64,000 nt of DNA from Acanthococcus lagerstroemiae (taxonomy: Eukaryota > Arthropoda > Insecta > Hemiptera > Eriococcidae), in NCBI GenBank assembly GCA_031841125.1, contig CM063114.1, positions 34,431,574 through 34,495,573 on the forward strand, read 5' to 3'. Each line of letters starts with the position of its first letter. Positions within the stretch are counted from its first letter, which is position 1. This document shows, piece after piece, positions 23,681 to 35,500 of the stretch. The notes beneath the pieces were generated by a model. It was not told the DNA's origin and ran no database searches. It saw nothing but the letters and a program-made list of their open reading frames with translations. The position numbers and the translations under genes are program-made.

Positions 23681-24429
23681 ACTAATTCAAATTCGTGCTG
23701 TTATTCGTGAATTTATTCTTCTCAATTTTTCATATTCAGCTTTGGATACCCTTTGAAATGATCTATATTGGTTTTCGTGGTAAGGGCGCCAAGAAAATGC
23801 ATGGAAATAGCATGATTTTTCAGTTTTCAATTTCAGTAGACACCCTGTAAACAAAACACCAAAAAGGATGCAAAAATAATCCAGTTTTGCACAAGAGCCT
23901 AGAGCAAAAAAGTGACGTCAAAACCGTATATTTAGTTGGCAGTAGGCAGTAGAAGGAAGGTTCACACTAGACGGACAGGCGCGTCGTTTTCGTCGCTTAT
24001 GCGTGTTTTGATACCTGCCTAAGCGTTACAGCAACTCCTATAAACTACTGCTTTTGGAGCATGTATTTTTAAAAAATAGTTTGCACTTTTTGCAAGAGGC
24101 GCTTGTTGCAAAATATACTATTTTTGCGCTCTTGCAGAAATGAACAAAAAATAAACATTCGTGTTTGAACCTTCCTTCTATAGAAGCGCTAGTGTGGGAT
24201 GCCGATTCAAGATACTGATAAAACACTATGGACTCTAATAATTACTCCTGTGAACTGCTTTTCGAGCATTCATTTAAAAAAAATATAGTTTACAACTTTT
24301 GCAAGAAGCTCGTTATTCGCTCGTGCGATTTGCATCACTCGTGTTGCTCGTTCTACAAAACTTCGCACTCGTCACGAATGACGCACTTGTTGCACATGTT
24401 GCAAAATATACTATTTTGGACTGCAGTAG

Positions 24430-25073
24430 TAGATTATTGTACAGAGGCGGAAAGTAAGCGATTAATAATGTGGCGACTCGGCTTGCCGATCGTTTTCGCC
24501 GAAGCGAGGGATGTATAGACCTTTCGAAATTCCACAAAATCTTTCTTTTCGCGCTGAACCTGTTTCATCTACCTTTCTCGGTTTCTTTCTCGCGATCCGT
24601 CTCCTGCACCCCTCGCTTAGAGGATTAAGAACGTGACCTGTCTTTTGTTCACTCTCGCTCTATCCCTAATGATTATATTCAAATCGGCGAAATGTAAATT
24701 CTGTGTATAGTCAGTTGTTGTGTAGTAGTGAGTGAATAAATGATCTTTGGGCTCGATGGTCGCGTGTTTTCATTAGCCCTCGTGCTAAAAATTATAAGCG
24801 CGAGGATTGGCGGAACGAGCACAGCGAGTGGAGCTAATACGCGAGGCATTAATCGCTTATCTACCAACTCCGTACAGTACGCTATTTCATTGTATACAGG
24901 TCTGGTAATCTCGAACTACAGCTGACTTTACACCCCTAGAGTGGTAATGTTGGTATCAGTAGCCAATCACAGCATCTTCACAAAAGTCGTTTGGTCTTGA
25001 CATCGCTGCATTAGTGTCTACGAGAAGGAGGCGATAAAACATCGCTTACTTTCCGCCTCTGTACAGTAATCTA
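24430..25073. mobile_element. DNA transposon relic with GTACAGAGGCGG ends
   Basis: TAGATTATTGTACAGAGGCG plus GAAAGTAAGCGAT at the left is repeated in reverse complement at 25041-25073 with one mismatch. CAGAGGCGG-type ends are common among hAT MITEs and also occur at 61160-61352. No transposase frame is seen in the 644 bp, and no clear 8-bp TSD. Confidence 0.6.
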
Positions 25074-27376
25074 TTATTACTGTCGTGTCTATAACTGTAA
25101 GTGGTGTCAAAATCGACGTGATCGTAAATGCGCTATTCGTTGACACCGGAGCGAAGCGAAACCAAGCGAATCAAAACGAAACAAAGCGGAATGTTGATGG
25201 TCGTAATTCACTCGTTGTGAAAAAGTATCGACGTTCTAATCGTTCGAGTACCTTTATAGAGCGTGAATTTCAGTGACCTCGCGTTTAAAGCACGTAGTGA
25301 GCCCGCTAAAGCCGATCGTTGTTGAAAAATTTATGAAATAATGATTTCAAATTTATCGTTTACTAAGGATAGATTGACCGTACAAGTTACCAGATCATTT
25401 GGAAGTTTCGAGCTGTTGCAATGGCCGGAAGGAATTCAGAATAAAGAGGAAACATGGCTGAGGAATAATGAAAGTGAATAGTTGGGCCGATGCAGTGGCA
25501 TTTTCTTGGTGAAAGGCTCAGTCCGCTCTTGCTGTGCAACCTTTCGCGTTTTCTCTTTCAAGCTTGACACGTATACGCGCGGTAAAGGTATTTTTAATCG
25601 TCAGTAATTATCATGATTGGGAGTTAGTATTCCCAACTACCATATTAGTTTTGCTTTACAAATGTCGCGAACTGAGGTTTTTATGTTGAATTTCAGTTGT
25701 AAAAAGAAAGTAGATTGCCGGGTTAGATCGGGTAATTTTTTCATTTCTGTCTGATCGACCTTTTAGGTATATGCAGGGAAATTCCTTTCTAGGGAAGTAA
25801 CCGAAATTAATTCCTTAGCGGGGGAGGGGGGGTGATAAAGCGAGACCATAAAAATTGTCTGAGCACATTTTCAAACACTTCTGTGCGCATGTAAGTGTCT
25901 AAAGGGATGAGAATAGGTAAGGGAGTCATTCTAGGGTGAGAGAGGAGGTTCGGGCACCCTCCCCTGTGGGTTCGTCCGTGGTCCTTCTTTCCCATCTCAT
26001 GTGCTATGTCTCCCGCGTAAATCGTGTTAATATCGACGAACCATTATTTTATCCGAATAACGATTTATGGCGATAAATCGATACTTATCGGTATTGCGAT
26101 GCCGGTGTGGTATGTACGCGTAAGCAGTACGCGTAGTAGGTCGGCCGTAGCCGCTGCGCTTCGGACATCGAAACTGGGCTACAAAACAAACTGCGAACAG
26201 AACACGATTTCGGCGTAGTCGGCCTAATTTCTTAATTCTACCGCCTTTTTACTCTCGTATACTCCATTTCACGAAAGAAACGCCCGAGTTATCAGTATTC
26301 AGTGACGGGTGAGCGAGCATTGTCTCAATATACTTCGCATCAGTCGAAGTTTCAGTTTCTTTTTGAACTTTTCAGTACTAGAACAAGGATTTTTGAGAAA
26401 TTAGAGGTCCTGCGGCAAACGAACGACGAGCACTCTTGTGAATCTTGTTTACAGTTTTCACTGATAACTCGGACGTTGCTTTTGTGAAATGGAGTATAGT
26501 ACACTGCGCCGGGAGTGCTGAGTATGGCTAGTGCTACGGATATGGATACTGCTACGGCTATTACGGCTACGACTACGACTACAACGCGGTGATATTCCAC
26601 GTTCCCGAGGTTCACGATTTCATTTTTACATCAGATAGCAGTTTCAAGATTTTGTACTCGTTACGTATACACGTACCAACTAACCTACCAACCTATCTGC
26701 CTACTTACGTAGCAGCAGCTAGCGAGTAGCAACCGTCACGGTGGTACCGCTCTTACCTAATGCTTACGTTCATTTTCCTACTCGATTAAGTCACATCCCG
26801 TTTAGGTTTAGTCTTTCTTGTAACTTGTTGACAAACAAACGCACATGGCCGTAGCCTGCATTCGCGCGGCCGCAATCGTTCAGTTGGCACTCGTAGGTAG
26901 AGTAAGAAAACTATAAAAACAGAGTTTCGGTATTGTACAAATAATATTATATATAGAACTACTACACGGGGCGGCGATTATAAGTTCTCATTTTACGTCT
27001 TACAATAATGTATAGGGGTAGTGGTACGAGTACAGCAAGAGGTACAGGCATTAATACCTACGTACATAATATGTAGCTCGATAGGTGTACTATGGTGAGC
27101 GCGACTGACCTGACGACCTTTTTTTTCCTACTCGCGAGAGGCCAAGGCCCCACTCGGTGGCCATTCCCGAACTTCCTCGACTGACTGCTTATATTCATCG
27201 AATAACATGAACATAAAAAGCAGGGGTCTCTTCTCCACTACCTTACATACCTCCTAGTAGGTTTAGCGCGGGGCAGGGAGGGGACTTCGCATTTTTAAAA
27301 TTACATAGTGCATGCGAAATAACAGACATTGCTCACTTTTCTAGACGCAAATGAGTGATTGTGACTCTTCAATGAC
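25074..27376. other. unassigned, relatively repeat-poor sequence
   Basis: I see no coding exon, tRNA or transposon end here. TCAGT-type initiator words occur (for example near 26297), but with no core promoter context that I could defend. Confidence 0.4.
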
Positions 27377-29308
27377 GGTTTCACGACATATTCTCTAAAC
27401 CAACTTCTTCTCTAAAACCTTTTTCTCTAATAAAAAAATTCTCTAACGCCAAATTCTCTAAAAGGAATTTTCCCTAAAAAAAAAATCTCTAACGTTATTA
27501 TTTCGTCATTTTCTCTAATTATTTTTTGAAAAATGATTTTATATTTTGATTTTATGATATATCTACATTCGCCGCAATTGTACGTAAGTACTCGAGTAGT
27601 GGCTTCGTTTCGTATTCCGCGGCGATGGACTCTAATCTTCGCTGCAGATCGTGCCATTTCTTTGCAGGGGCCGCCTTTAATTTCTTGCCCATTGATAGCT
27701 CGCTGATGCAGATCTCGGTGAAACCTTGTTCTTTCTGTATTTCCGCGATCGCTGTGTAAATATCCGGATGGTGTTTACCAACAACGAGTCGGAAGCGGTT
27801 GTGCCATCCCTCCGACACGTTGTTGGTACGGTACGATTTATCCAGAGCCGTTGCGAACTGGTTCCATAATGATATCGGATATCTGGGCCGCGTGCCTCGG
27901 CGTCTACCTCTCGCTGGCCTACCGGTGATGTAGTTCTCCTGGAAATAATCGTAGACACCAAGCAGTTCAGCCGGGCATTCGCGTCGTAATTCAGTGAAGG
28001 CGGTTGATACATCATCCTCGGGCACAAAAGCTAGTGCCAGCAGCATGTGCGTGAATCGTTTTACGGATCTATCCACTGGGTCTCGGTACTGTTCTTGTAG
28101 TCCAGCGGCTTGAACCCGTCTGTAAATTATCTGGTCTAAATGGAAGTAGCAGCCTGAGCGAGGTACTCCAGGAAAAACCATTTCACAAGCATTGAGAATA
28201 GCCAACTCGAAGTCACACATTATTTTCGTAGGAACGCATGGTGTTATGTTGAATCGATCGACAGCAGCCTTCACCGCTTCCAACACTTCTCTGTAGAGCT
28301 CAGTCGTCTTCTCTGACAGGAATGCGTAGACCAACGGTACCGCGACGATTTCCTCCGGATGACCTGCACGTGCTCGTAGACCCATAATCGTGAACAGCTG
28401 GGCAAAGATACTCGGTGCTGTCTTGAATGTTCCATCGGCGCTGTGGCACAACAGCTCAATGTTCTTTCGAGTTGCGAAAACAATGACTCTTGGTTGCACT
28501 ACTTCATCATGCTCTTCTTCGGAATCGGACTCGGAGTATTCGTCTGACGAATCTTCAACGGGAGGACCGGAATCGTGGAGGAGGAATTGTTCATCCAGCA
28601 ATGTTTTTTTGTACCTGTCCGGTATTTCCTTCAGGTGCCATCGTTTTGTCGGAGCTGCTGGGAGGTCTGTACGACGCACTCTCTGCACAGTTCGCACAAG
28701 CGATGGCTGAGAGGGTAGTTGGCTCAGCACTTCTTCGCTGACACCCTGAAGTTCGGTCCGTAACAGTTGCGACGGCGGTTGTTCTGGATGCGCCTGTGCT
28801 TTTCGTTTTATACGCCGTGTCAGTTCCTCCGCCATGATTTCATCTGTGTTCGGCAGATGGGCATGAGGCGAGGCAGCCGGGCCCTTGAAAATTGTTACGG
28901 GACCGAGTGCTGGGTAGCTGGTTACCGCTCGGGCGTTACACTCTTTACGGTAATACTTCCGGCATACCCAGTATGCACGGCCTTCGGCTAAACGCGAGCG
29001 TTGATAAATGTACCCTTCTAGGAACATTTGCCTGTCCTTGATCTCTGCCATTGTCAACTGATTTATGAGAAGTATGTCGCAGCAACCCGGGGTCTTCTCT
29101 TACTTTTTTCGCTTCTAGGCAATTCGAAATTCAATGTACCACTTCTGCTTTAGAGATACTTCATTTTCGGAAGAAGTGTTGTTCGAGAAATTGTCGTGTA
29201 GAAAATGTCGTTAGAGAAATTTGTTAGTAGAGAATATGATTTTGGAGAATTTTGCTTTAGAGAAATTTGACTTTAGAGAATGTGGTTTAGAGAATATGTC
29301 GTACAATC
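27377..29308 (-). mobile_element. MULE with intact transposase and iterated TTCTCTAA terminal repeats
   Basis: ACGACATATTCTCTAAACCA at 27383 is matched in reverse complement at 29302. Inward of it, each end carries six or more spaced TTCTCTAA / TCTCTAAA words (27391-27530 and 29155-29295). One transposase gene fills most of the interior. Flanking TTCAATGAC (27368-27376) and TTCTGAC (29309-29315) could be a decayed 9-bp TSD, but this is not certain, so the outermost six bases at each end are provisional. The intact ORF and matching ends make this the best candidate for an autonomous, possibly recently active copy in the window. Confidence 0.85.
27552..29057 (-). CDS. Mutator-like transposase with FLYWCH-type zinc finger, 501 aa
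   Basis: The N-terminus (about residues 12-70) resembles a FLYWCH DNA-binding finger, with W30, C32, C40 and H65/H67 visible. Residues 80-185 are a linker ending in an acidic, serine-rich stretch. The MULE catalytic core follows. The first acidic residue is D208 in A-D-G-T-F, then the V-P-L-V-Y-A-F-L-S-E-K strand (240-250). The second is D282 in C-D-F-E, then C303 and H306 in the G-C-Y-F-H-L motif. The third is E416 in T-N-N-V-S-E-G-W-H. The frame is uninterrupted and the length is normal for single-ORF MULEs of animals. Methionine 3 is an alternative start. By family knowledge it binds the terminal repeats and catalyses cut-and-paste transposition. Domestication is unlikely because terminal repeats still flank the gene. 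Confidence 0.88.
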   Translation of the reverse strand: MTMAEIKDRQMFLEGYIYQRSRLAEGRAYWVCRKYYRKECNARAVTSYPALGPVTIFKGPAASPHAHLPNTDEIMAEELTRRIKRKAQAHPEQPPSQLLRTELQGVSEEVLSQLPSQPSLVRTVQRVRRTDLPAAPTKRWHLKEIPDRYKKTLLDEQFLLHDSGPPVEDSSDEYSESDSEEEHDEVVQPRVIVFATRKNIELLCHSADGTFKTAPSIFAQLFTIMGLRARAGHPEEIVAVPLVYAFLSEKTTELYREVLEAVKAAVDRFNITPCVPTKIMCDFELAILNACEMVFPGVPRSGCYFHLDQIIYRRVQAAGLQEQYRDPVDRSVKRFTHMLLALAFVPEDDVSTAFTELRRECPAELLGVYDYFQENYITGRPARGRRRGTRPRYPISLWNQFATALDKSYRTNNVSEGWHNRFRLVVGKHHPDIYTAIAEIQKEQGFTEICISELSMGKKLKAAPAKKWHDLQRRLESIAAEYETKPLLEYLRTIAANVDIS

Positions 29309-30059
29309 TTCTGACGTATACGTAGGTACTTTATAATGTACTATTTAATGTGCAAAGTGTATATACCTAAATCCTACTCGTATTAAATAATTTTTTAGTA
29401 TTCCGCATTGCTCGCGGTTTTTCTTATCCGCACCCATCGACCGCCAAATTACCGCGGATAATCGAGGTTCTATTTTACAATCTGAAGCTAAACTATAATT
29501 ATATTGTCTGTCATCTGTCGACTGGTCAATCAGTTTCTCAGTCTGCTTGAGATTGTCTATTGTCTCCTTCAATTTCACCACATGTCCCTATCAGCTTCCA
29601 TCTTCCTTTCCCGCCCTCCACTTCAGCAACGCCCCCAAGACTAGCGGGTCGCTCCAAGTAAAGGGGCCACCTCTATCGTCAGACGGTTACTACAACACTT
29701 GTGCCTCAAGTTATCTGTCGCTTCCTCAGAGTGAGTCGAGTAGGTGAGTCGGGTATTGGGTTCCCAGGATCCCCTACCAGTGACGCTCCTCGGGGCGGTA
29801 GGGGACGCTCATAGGTGCCGAGGTGCCACTGGGCTTCACCTTTCTCACCCGCTACTAGCATAGTCTTTTCTGCTGCTGTAGCTACGGTGGGAACGCCGTT
29901 GCTCGATGGATTGGTGATGGGCTCGCCCTCTTCCGGGTTCTTCATCGCTATGGGGCCGCCCACTTTCGGGTTCTTTGGCGGCTGTGGGATCTTCCTGATT
30001 CCCGCCAGTCGATATTGGTGTGCCGCCGATATGGGCACTGAGTACAGGTCTACCCTGAT
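29309..30059. other. unassigned, possibly 3' flank of the LINE relic
   Basis: The minus-strand frame over 29706-30239 has no known motif and lies just downstream of a decayed LINE. It may be LINE 3' UTR. No gene is called. Confidence 0.4.
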
Positions 30060-30280
30060 TCCCGCTGTCTGTTGATTGATGCTGATGACGACGTGATGGT
30101 GGTCGCCGCTGGGAATATCGGGTTCTCTGCTATCCAAATTCGACGCTTCGTCTTCGCCGCAAATTCGGCCCACACATTCCATTCTTTCAGTGAAGCCGTC
30201 GGTGGCAGGATGGGTACGCGCGGACCAGTCAGCGCGCACTCCGTGAGAACATCATAGGCGCCGACGTCCTCTCCCCCCCC

Positions 30281-30470
30281 TAATATTTTCAACTCAAAAA
30301 TGGAAAAAGTACAACAAATTTTACCATCAATGTTTAAATTTAACAAAATAGGAAAAAAAAAACAAAAACAGAAAACGAATAAGAATAAAATCGGTAATAC
30401 CGAGATATCAGACGCATCCGATAAAATAATCAAAGAAAAAACCGCGCTCTGATTGATTCTGCCCCCCCCC
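30281..30470 (+). other. A-rich insertion in the LINE relic with a 50-codon frame
   Basis: The interval is bracketed by C-runs followed by TAATATTTTC (30273-30290) and ATATTTTC (30471-30479). It interrupts the C-terminal part of the LINE relic. A plus-strand frame at 30300-30452 is rich in K, N and Q. It could be the start of an AT-rich LINE ORF1 or simply A-rich filler. I do not assign a function. Confidence 0.3.
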
Positions 30471-31695
30471 CCATATTTTCCATAAGTCGGCGCTTCTGGA
30501 GAACATGCTCCACAGACGGCGAAAACGTGCCCTCACACTCGTACTATGGAGTGTCGCGCCGTCTCATCTTGTTCAGGTACTCGGCGAAGCATCTGTGTCC
30601 CGTCAGCGCCAGTGTTGTCCAAAACGAAAGCTGTAGTTTGGACTTACGCCGGGCGTCGGTGCCGGAAAAAATCGAGTGCGTCCATCGACCAGTCGACGCC
30701 TCGTCCCAACGTTTTCCCCCACATTGTTCCGGCTACTGCGTCCTCTTCTTCGCTGCTACTGGTGAAATTATCATCTGCTTCGTCGGTGTATCCAGCGGCG
30801 GTTTCCACCACTATCTGGAATTTGCCGGGTGGGATGCGGGCCCCAGTTGGTGACAGATAGGCGACGACGGAGTAGCCACAGGACTGACCGCTCATGAATT
30901 GCAAGGTCTATCGGGGCAAGATCAGACAGAACGAGTGCTGCTTCCTGACTGACTGTCCCATTGTCTCGGATACAGAGAAGTGCCGCTTTCTTCCGTGTCG
31001 TTCTCAGGACCGCCCGGTGGTACCAGACGGAACTACAGCACAGAAGGTGCGTTTGCACGCATCCCTGCACCGTAGTCCGTCTCCGTCTCGCTTTGAAGCT
31101 GTACCCCAACATGTTGGTGCATATTTGGGTCAAGACGGGGAGCGATTTGGTGGCTCGATTGGTTGCCTGCCAGATGTGCTCGAACCAGTTGAGCTGGTCG
31201 TCAAGAATCACTCCCAAGTATCGCATTGTCGTGGTTGGGTGGACCACCGGTCTCCTCTCTAACAGGCAGTGGGATCAGGTCCGGTAAATTCGCGTTTCTA
31301 CGACACAGTAACAGCGCTTCCGTCTTGCTGGCATTCAGCTCCACACTCTTGCCTGCGAGTCGAGCTATGATGGTGTCGGTTGCTAGCGCGACAGTACGCC
31401 GCAGCTCCTCAAAGGTCTCAGCCCTACAGATGAGCAGCGTGTCGTCGGCGTACGCCTGCATTGAGATCGCCTGGTTGATCGGTGTAAGCGTCGAGTTGTT
31501 GCCAGTGTTACACAGAACTGGTCCCAGCACGGATCCTTGGGGACAGTCTCTCTGGAGCATCCACGACGTGTTGCCATTGGTGACTTGGCGGTTGCTGAAG
31601 TAGCTGCTGTGTGTGGCTATCACAAAACATGGGAAGCGCATGTCGTGCAGTGTGAGCATAGTGGTGTTCCAACTTGCATCGTCAAACAAACCACA

Positions 31696-32207
31696 GCAAG
31701 GTTGCCATTTTTGTATTTTTGTATTTTTTTTTCCCCCAGCTAGTTTTAATGAAAAAATCGGCTAAAATCGGCTAAGTCTATAAAATTCGGCTACTAAATG
31801 AAAAATACTGTGAAAATGGTATTTAAAAAATATAAAATCTTACGCGGCATAATTATTTCTGTATGTATTGTGTGTAGGTTTCACTTCTTTAATCGTTATC
31901 ATCACGTGCACCATACTCAGGCTTCATTGCTTCCGGGTTTAACACTTGTTTTCTACTGGATGCGACGTGTCACAAAAAAGGGCCTCAGTAGTAAATGGAC
32001 ACTAGGGTTCTTATTTTGTAGCACGTCACAATTTCCTCTTTTACAGGCAAATCTTGCCGAAAAATCACCGATCGGTTACATTTTCTCGAACTAGCCGATT
32101 TTAGACTGCATTTCATGAATCGGCTAAATTTAAAATGAAAAAAATCGGACAAAATTTTCAAAATCGGCTAAGAATAGCCGAAAAAATACTAAATTGGCGA
32201 CCCTGGC
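31696..32207. mobile_element. GGTTGCCA-type MITE inserted in the LINE relic
   Basis: The ends are GCAAGGTTGCCATTTTTG and, read inward from the right, GCCAGGGTCGCCAATTT. AATCGGCTAAAATCGGCTAAG-like words (split and varied) recur near both ends. ACCACA is present on both sides (31690-31695 and 32208-32213). Deleting the element and one ACCACA restores the LINE reading frame through RT motif A, which confirms the boundaries. Confidence 0.8.
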
Positions 32208-32562
32208 ACCACATATGTCCAGCGACAGGATGGCGGTCATTGCGTGTCTTGTACCTGTACACCTGGCGGATGGTGTGCTGTACCTTGTAAAGTATCGCCG
32301 AGCTGATGGGGTCGGTCGCGACTTCGTCTCAGTCGCGTGTTGACTTTCCCCAGCAGCCTTTTAAGTGGCGGATAGCTCCGCTGTCCACCAGTGTATCGGC
32401 GGCTTCAACTCCTGGCTTTTGGAAACCGCATCGATAACATTCTGCAGTTGAGTCTGGAGGTACAGAGCGTGCTCGTCGATCTGCTCTGGCGATGAGAGAG
32501 TCGGATGGGGATCGAGGTCCAGCTGCTCCGTTACTATCGAGTTTTATCGTTAACCACGACAA

Positions 32563-35500
32563 AAAATGTAAACTACGTCGATGTATCCTAATTTCGCGTC
32601 CTATCGACTGAACGAAAATGAAGGGGGATCACGATGGGCAGCTTGCCTCCTCCTTCCTTGGATCAGAAGTCGGGAAAATCCAACAAGTCGAAAAAGTTTT
32701 TATTTTTTTTTTATTTTCAATTGCTAATACAAACAAATTTTGATACTGGGGAATTTTGACTCGAGTCAGTTGGGAATTTAACTATTTTTGCCCCTTCAGA
32801 AAAAACCTTTCGCTACGTCCCTGCTTATTGAGAACGAATTTTTTCATTGGCCCGTTAAAAACTACCGTATTTCGCTATCGAAGATGTACAAAAACTCCCT
32901 GGATAGATGTACGATGAAAGTAGTTTATCGGTAATGTACGGAAAGACTTTCAACTGGGGCAGTATCCGGGGTATTATTGGGCTAATCTTTAAGAGCTAAG
33001 GTACCTGTAATTCTGCGATGCGGACCCACATGGCACCTTACCTTCGCACTCAAACGTGTCATTGACGTCTTGTCGTTTCTTGTTTGTTGTTTGCCTACTC
33101 GTATATCGTATCTGCGAACTTGTACCTGTATCAAACTACATAAAACCACACCACTCTGTCGAGTTGTCCTACGTCCGACCAGTCACTGGTTTGCCCCGAA
33201 TTTTCGGCGAAAATACATATTTAAACTGTGGCGCGTTTGGAGCGCAAATTCTTATCAAAAATGTTTACATTACACGCCAAACGGCCGGAAGTCATGTTAG
33301 AAATAATCGCGCGTCGCGCAGAATTTTACTGCTCTGCCATTCGGTACTTATTGCGACGTTGGTGTATCGATATTATTTACGTATGTACCTGTACCTGTAC
33401 CTGTACCGTATTTAGTTGAAACTTACTTCTCGTACATAATTTTTGAGGGGAAGTATTAAATAGCACGAAATAAAAAGTGCGATTGAACGAAATGTGAAGC
33501 CACGAAAAAAAAAGTTTAAATGACGAGTTTTAAAATCGATATCACGAAATCACTTGCATACGGTATATTATGTTGTTTAAACACAAAAATTATATGTCAT
33601 CGCGGATAACGTACATACTCGTGGAGATAGGAGATCCATGAGTTTAAGAGGGATCCAATTTTCTGTAAAAACTGTCATTAAGAATTTTTTCTTAAGTATT
33701 CTAGAAACGCCATAGAGGGGAGCTCTGAGGTAATGCTCGAAAGGGCGGATTTCAGGGCTCGGGTTGAGAGAACAAAAAAAAAAGTGGGCGTGTAAAAGTT
33801 ACCCTTTATTACAGTACATTAGGAATTTTTAGACCTATTATTTATGCGAATGACCTCATCGAAATCACTGAGGGGTTTCGAACTCAACGAATTCGTTTTT
33901 GATATCGGTTTGGCTCTTAATCTAAATTTGTGGCTTCTGAGGAGGGGGAGAATCGATTCATAGATTTTTATTGCTCCAAAATTTGATTTTGACATTAATT
34001 TGTGCGCAATTGTAAATTTGTGGCAAGTATGATGGAGGCCGAGAATTTAAACTTTTTATTTCGGGCGCAGTAATATCGTGTCTCTTTTTTTCATTGTGTG
34101 TAGAAGGTATTAAAATTCCGGGCGTATTTTATTTTATCGTATAAGTGAATTATATTGCGTTCTGAAGTCTAATTTTTTCTTCAAACTCTTTCTTTTTCTG
34201 TTTCGTACTTGTTACTGCGCTTGTCATTTATATATTTCGTTCAAACAGCATATTTCTTTCGTGAATTCAACGATAAATGGGTCCCATTTTTGAGTATTTC
34301 CAGACGACTTTCGACCTACCGTCCTTTTTACATCGTGGCGCGTAGAGACATGACGCGAACCAATTTTGTTTCTAATTTTTCCGGGGTGAGTGAGGGAGAG
34401 GGGCAGTCTAGACTGTTACGAGTCGAGCGAGCGGAAAATTTTTGACATCCCTCTATTTTTTGCCATGGGTTATGAATACACCTATACCCTCGCATCGGAG
34501 GTTCGCTTATTTTTACATATGATTGTCAATGCTCGGCGGATCGGATAAATTTTGAAACAAGAAAAGTCAGTGGAGGGGGCTAACCTTCCTTGATATTACG
34601 TATATGGTGGTATGTATACCGTGGAGATGGGCGAGTTTCGTAAAAAAGAAAAATTGGATTCCGATTTCACGCTCGGATAAAAGACTCGACTCCGAGTCCA
34701 CGAATTCAAAATTGACTCGCGGAATCGATTTCAATTCTGTCTGGTCGGAATCGTGATTCTTTTCGATTTCAAGTTTTCACGAATCAGGGTTGCCAGTTGA
34801 AGAAAATATGGAAATCAGCGTTCTCAGTCGAGAGAGGAAATAAAACGGGTAGGTATACGATATTGTAGCAACATTGGAAAAAGGAGAACAGGAATCGAGA
34901 AGGGAATTAGAATTTCACAACGATTCCAGAGCCTTGCGGAATCCGTGATTACGACGATTCCATAAAAAACCGAGCCTTACCCATGCCCAACTCGGCGTAT
35001 GCGTATCGAGGGTATAATGTGTAATGATTCGATATTTTTTCGTAAAACAGGATGCGATAAGATGCTCCGCCGTCCAACCCTCGAACCCCCGTACTTGATG
35101 CTGCACGCTTGCCGCCCCCGTCTTTAACGCTTATGTTCCTGTCTGTCTGTCTGTCTATCTATCTATCCGATTGGCTGGCTGGGATGTACTCGTATATTAT
35201 TACATTTGAGCGCCAATTTTTAAAATAAGACTACTCCTAGTAGTGTCGGCTTACCTCGAATGATTACAGCAGGACACCTGAAAACTCGTAGTGGAAATCG
35301 AAGTTTAGTATTTTGCGTTCCCGCTGTCTTGTGACAAGTACAACATACTTTCATGTTTTAGGTGTTGTTTAGAAAAGAATGCGCGTTATCACGAATCGCT
35401 GTCGAGTCATTCCATGAAAATCGGTTCAGAAAAATGGCACTTTTTGCCCTACTGGCTCTCCTCATTCCCCCCTCCCCCCTCCCATCATTGATGGCCGCAT

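Larger units (their letters stand above)
22730..23847. mobile_element. TA-target MITE with CAGGGTGTCTACTG ends, split by a MULE
   Basis: CAGGGTGTCTACTG (22730-22743) and its complement (23834-23847) are the ends, with TA on both outer sides (22728-22729 and 23848-23849). The subterminal word GCATGAAAATAGCATGATTT recurs at both ends. Removing the 769-bp MULE at 22912-23680 and one copy of its 8-bp TSD leaves a MITE of about 341 bp. The TA target and CAGGGTG terminus are shared with the large fold-back at 50447-53957. Confidence 0.75.
22060..24420. repeat. large composite inverted-repeat region enclosing nested transposons
   Basis: Sequence around 22205-22365 (CATGTGCGAGAAGCGCGTCA, GATGCAAATCGCACGAGCG, ATGCTCGAAAAGC) recurs in inverted form at about 24245-24415. 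A second palindrome, 22540-22625 against 22637-22725, carries CTTCTTGCxCTGAAAAGTG and AAATAAGxCGCTTTTCGA words. The word ATGCTCGAAAAGC also appears at about 22089. Arms of this family bracket the TA-target MITE at 22730-23847. The family is not identified. Confidence 0.55.
30060..32560 (-). pseudogene. decayed R1-type LINE ORF2 relic
   Basis: Read on the minus strand from 32560 downward, pieces of a non-LTR retrotransposon polyprotein appear in order. First is the linker between endonuclease and reverse transcriptase, with P-P-I-H-W-W-T-A-E-L (about 32375-32400). Next is the RT motif A region S-L-D-I-C-G-L-F-D-D-A-S-W, split by a MITE. Then come the motif B remnant P-Q-G-S-V-L-G-P and the motif C box Y-A-D-D (31201-31689), and the thumb segment M-R-Y-L-G-V-I-L-D-D (30771-31247, another frame). 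Last is the C-terminal L-T-G-H-R-C-F-A-E-Y-L region (about 30490-30640). Frameshifts, stops and a deletion between linker and RT make it non-functional. It is more GC-rich than the LINE at 36421 and belongs to a different R1-like lineage. Confidence 0.8.

Noticed and set aside
29706..30239. 177-codon minus-strand frame, proline and glycine rich
   Set aside because: No known motif. It lies at the 3' side of a dead LINE and overlaps another frame with some LINE-like content. It is most likely degenerate LINE sequence.
30527..31603. Plus-strand frames of 86-125 codons opposite the LINE relic
   Set aside because: They are antisense shadows of the reverse transcriptase remnant on the minus strand.
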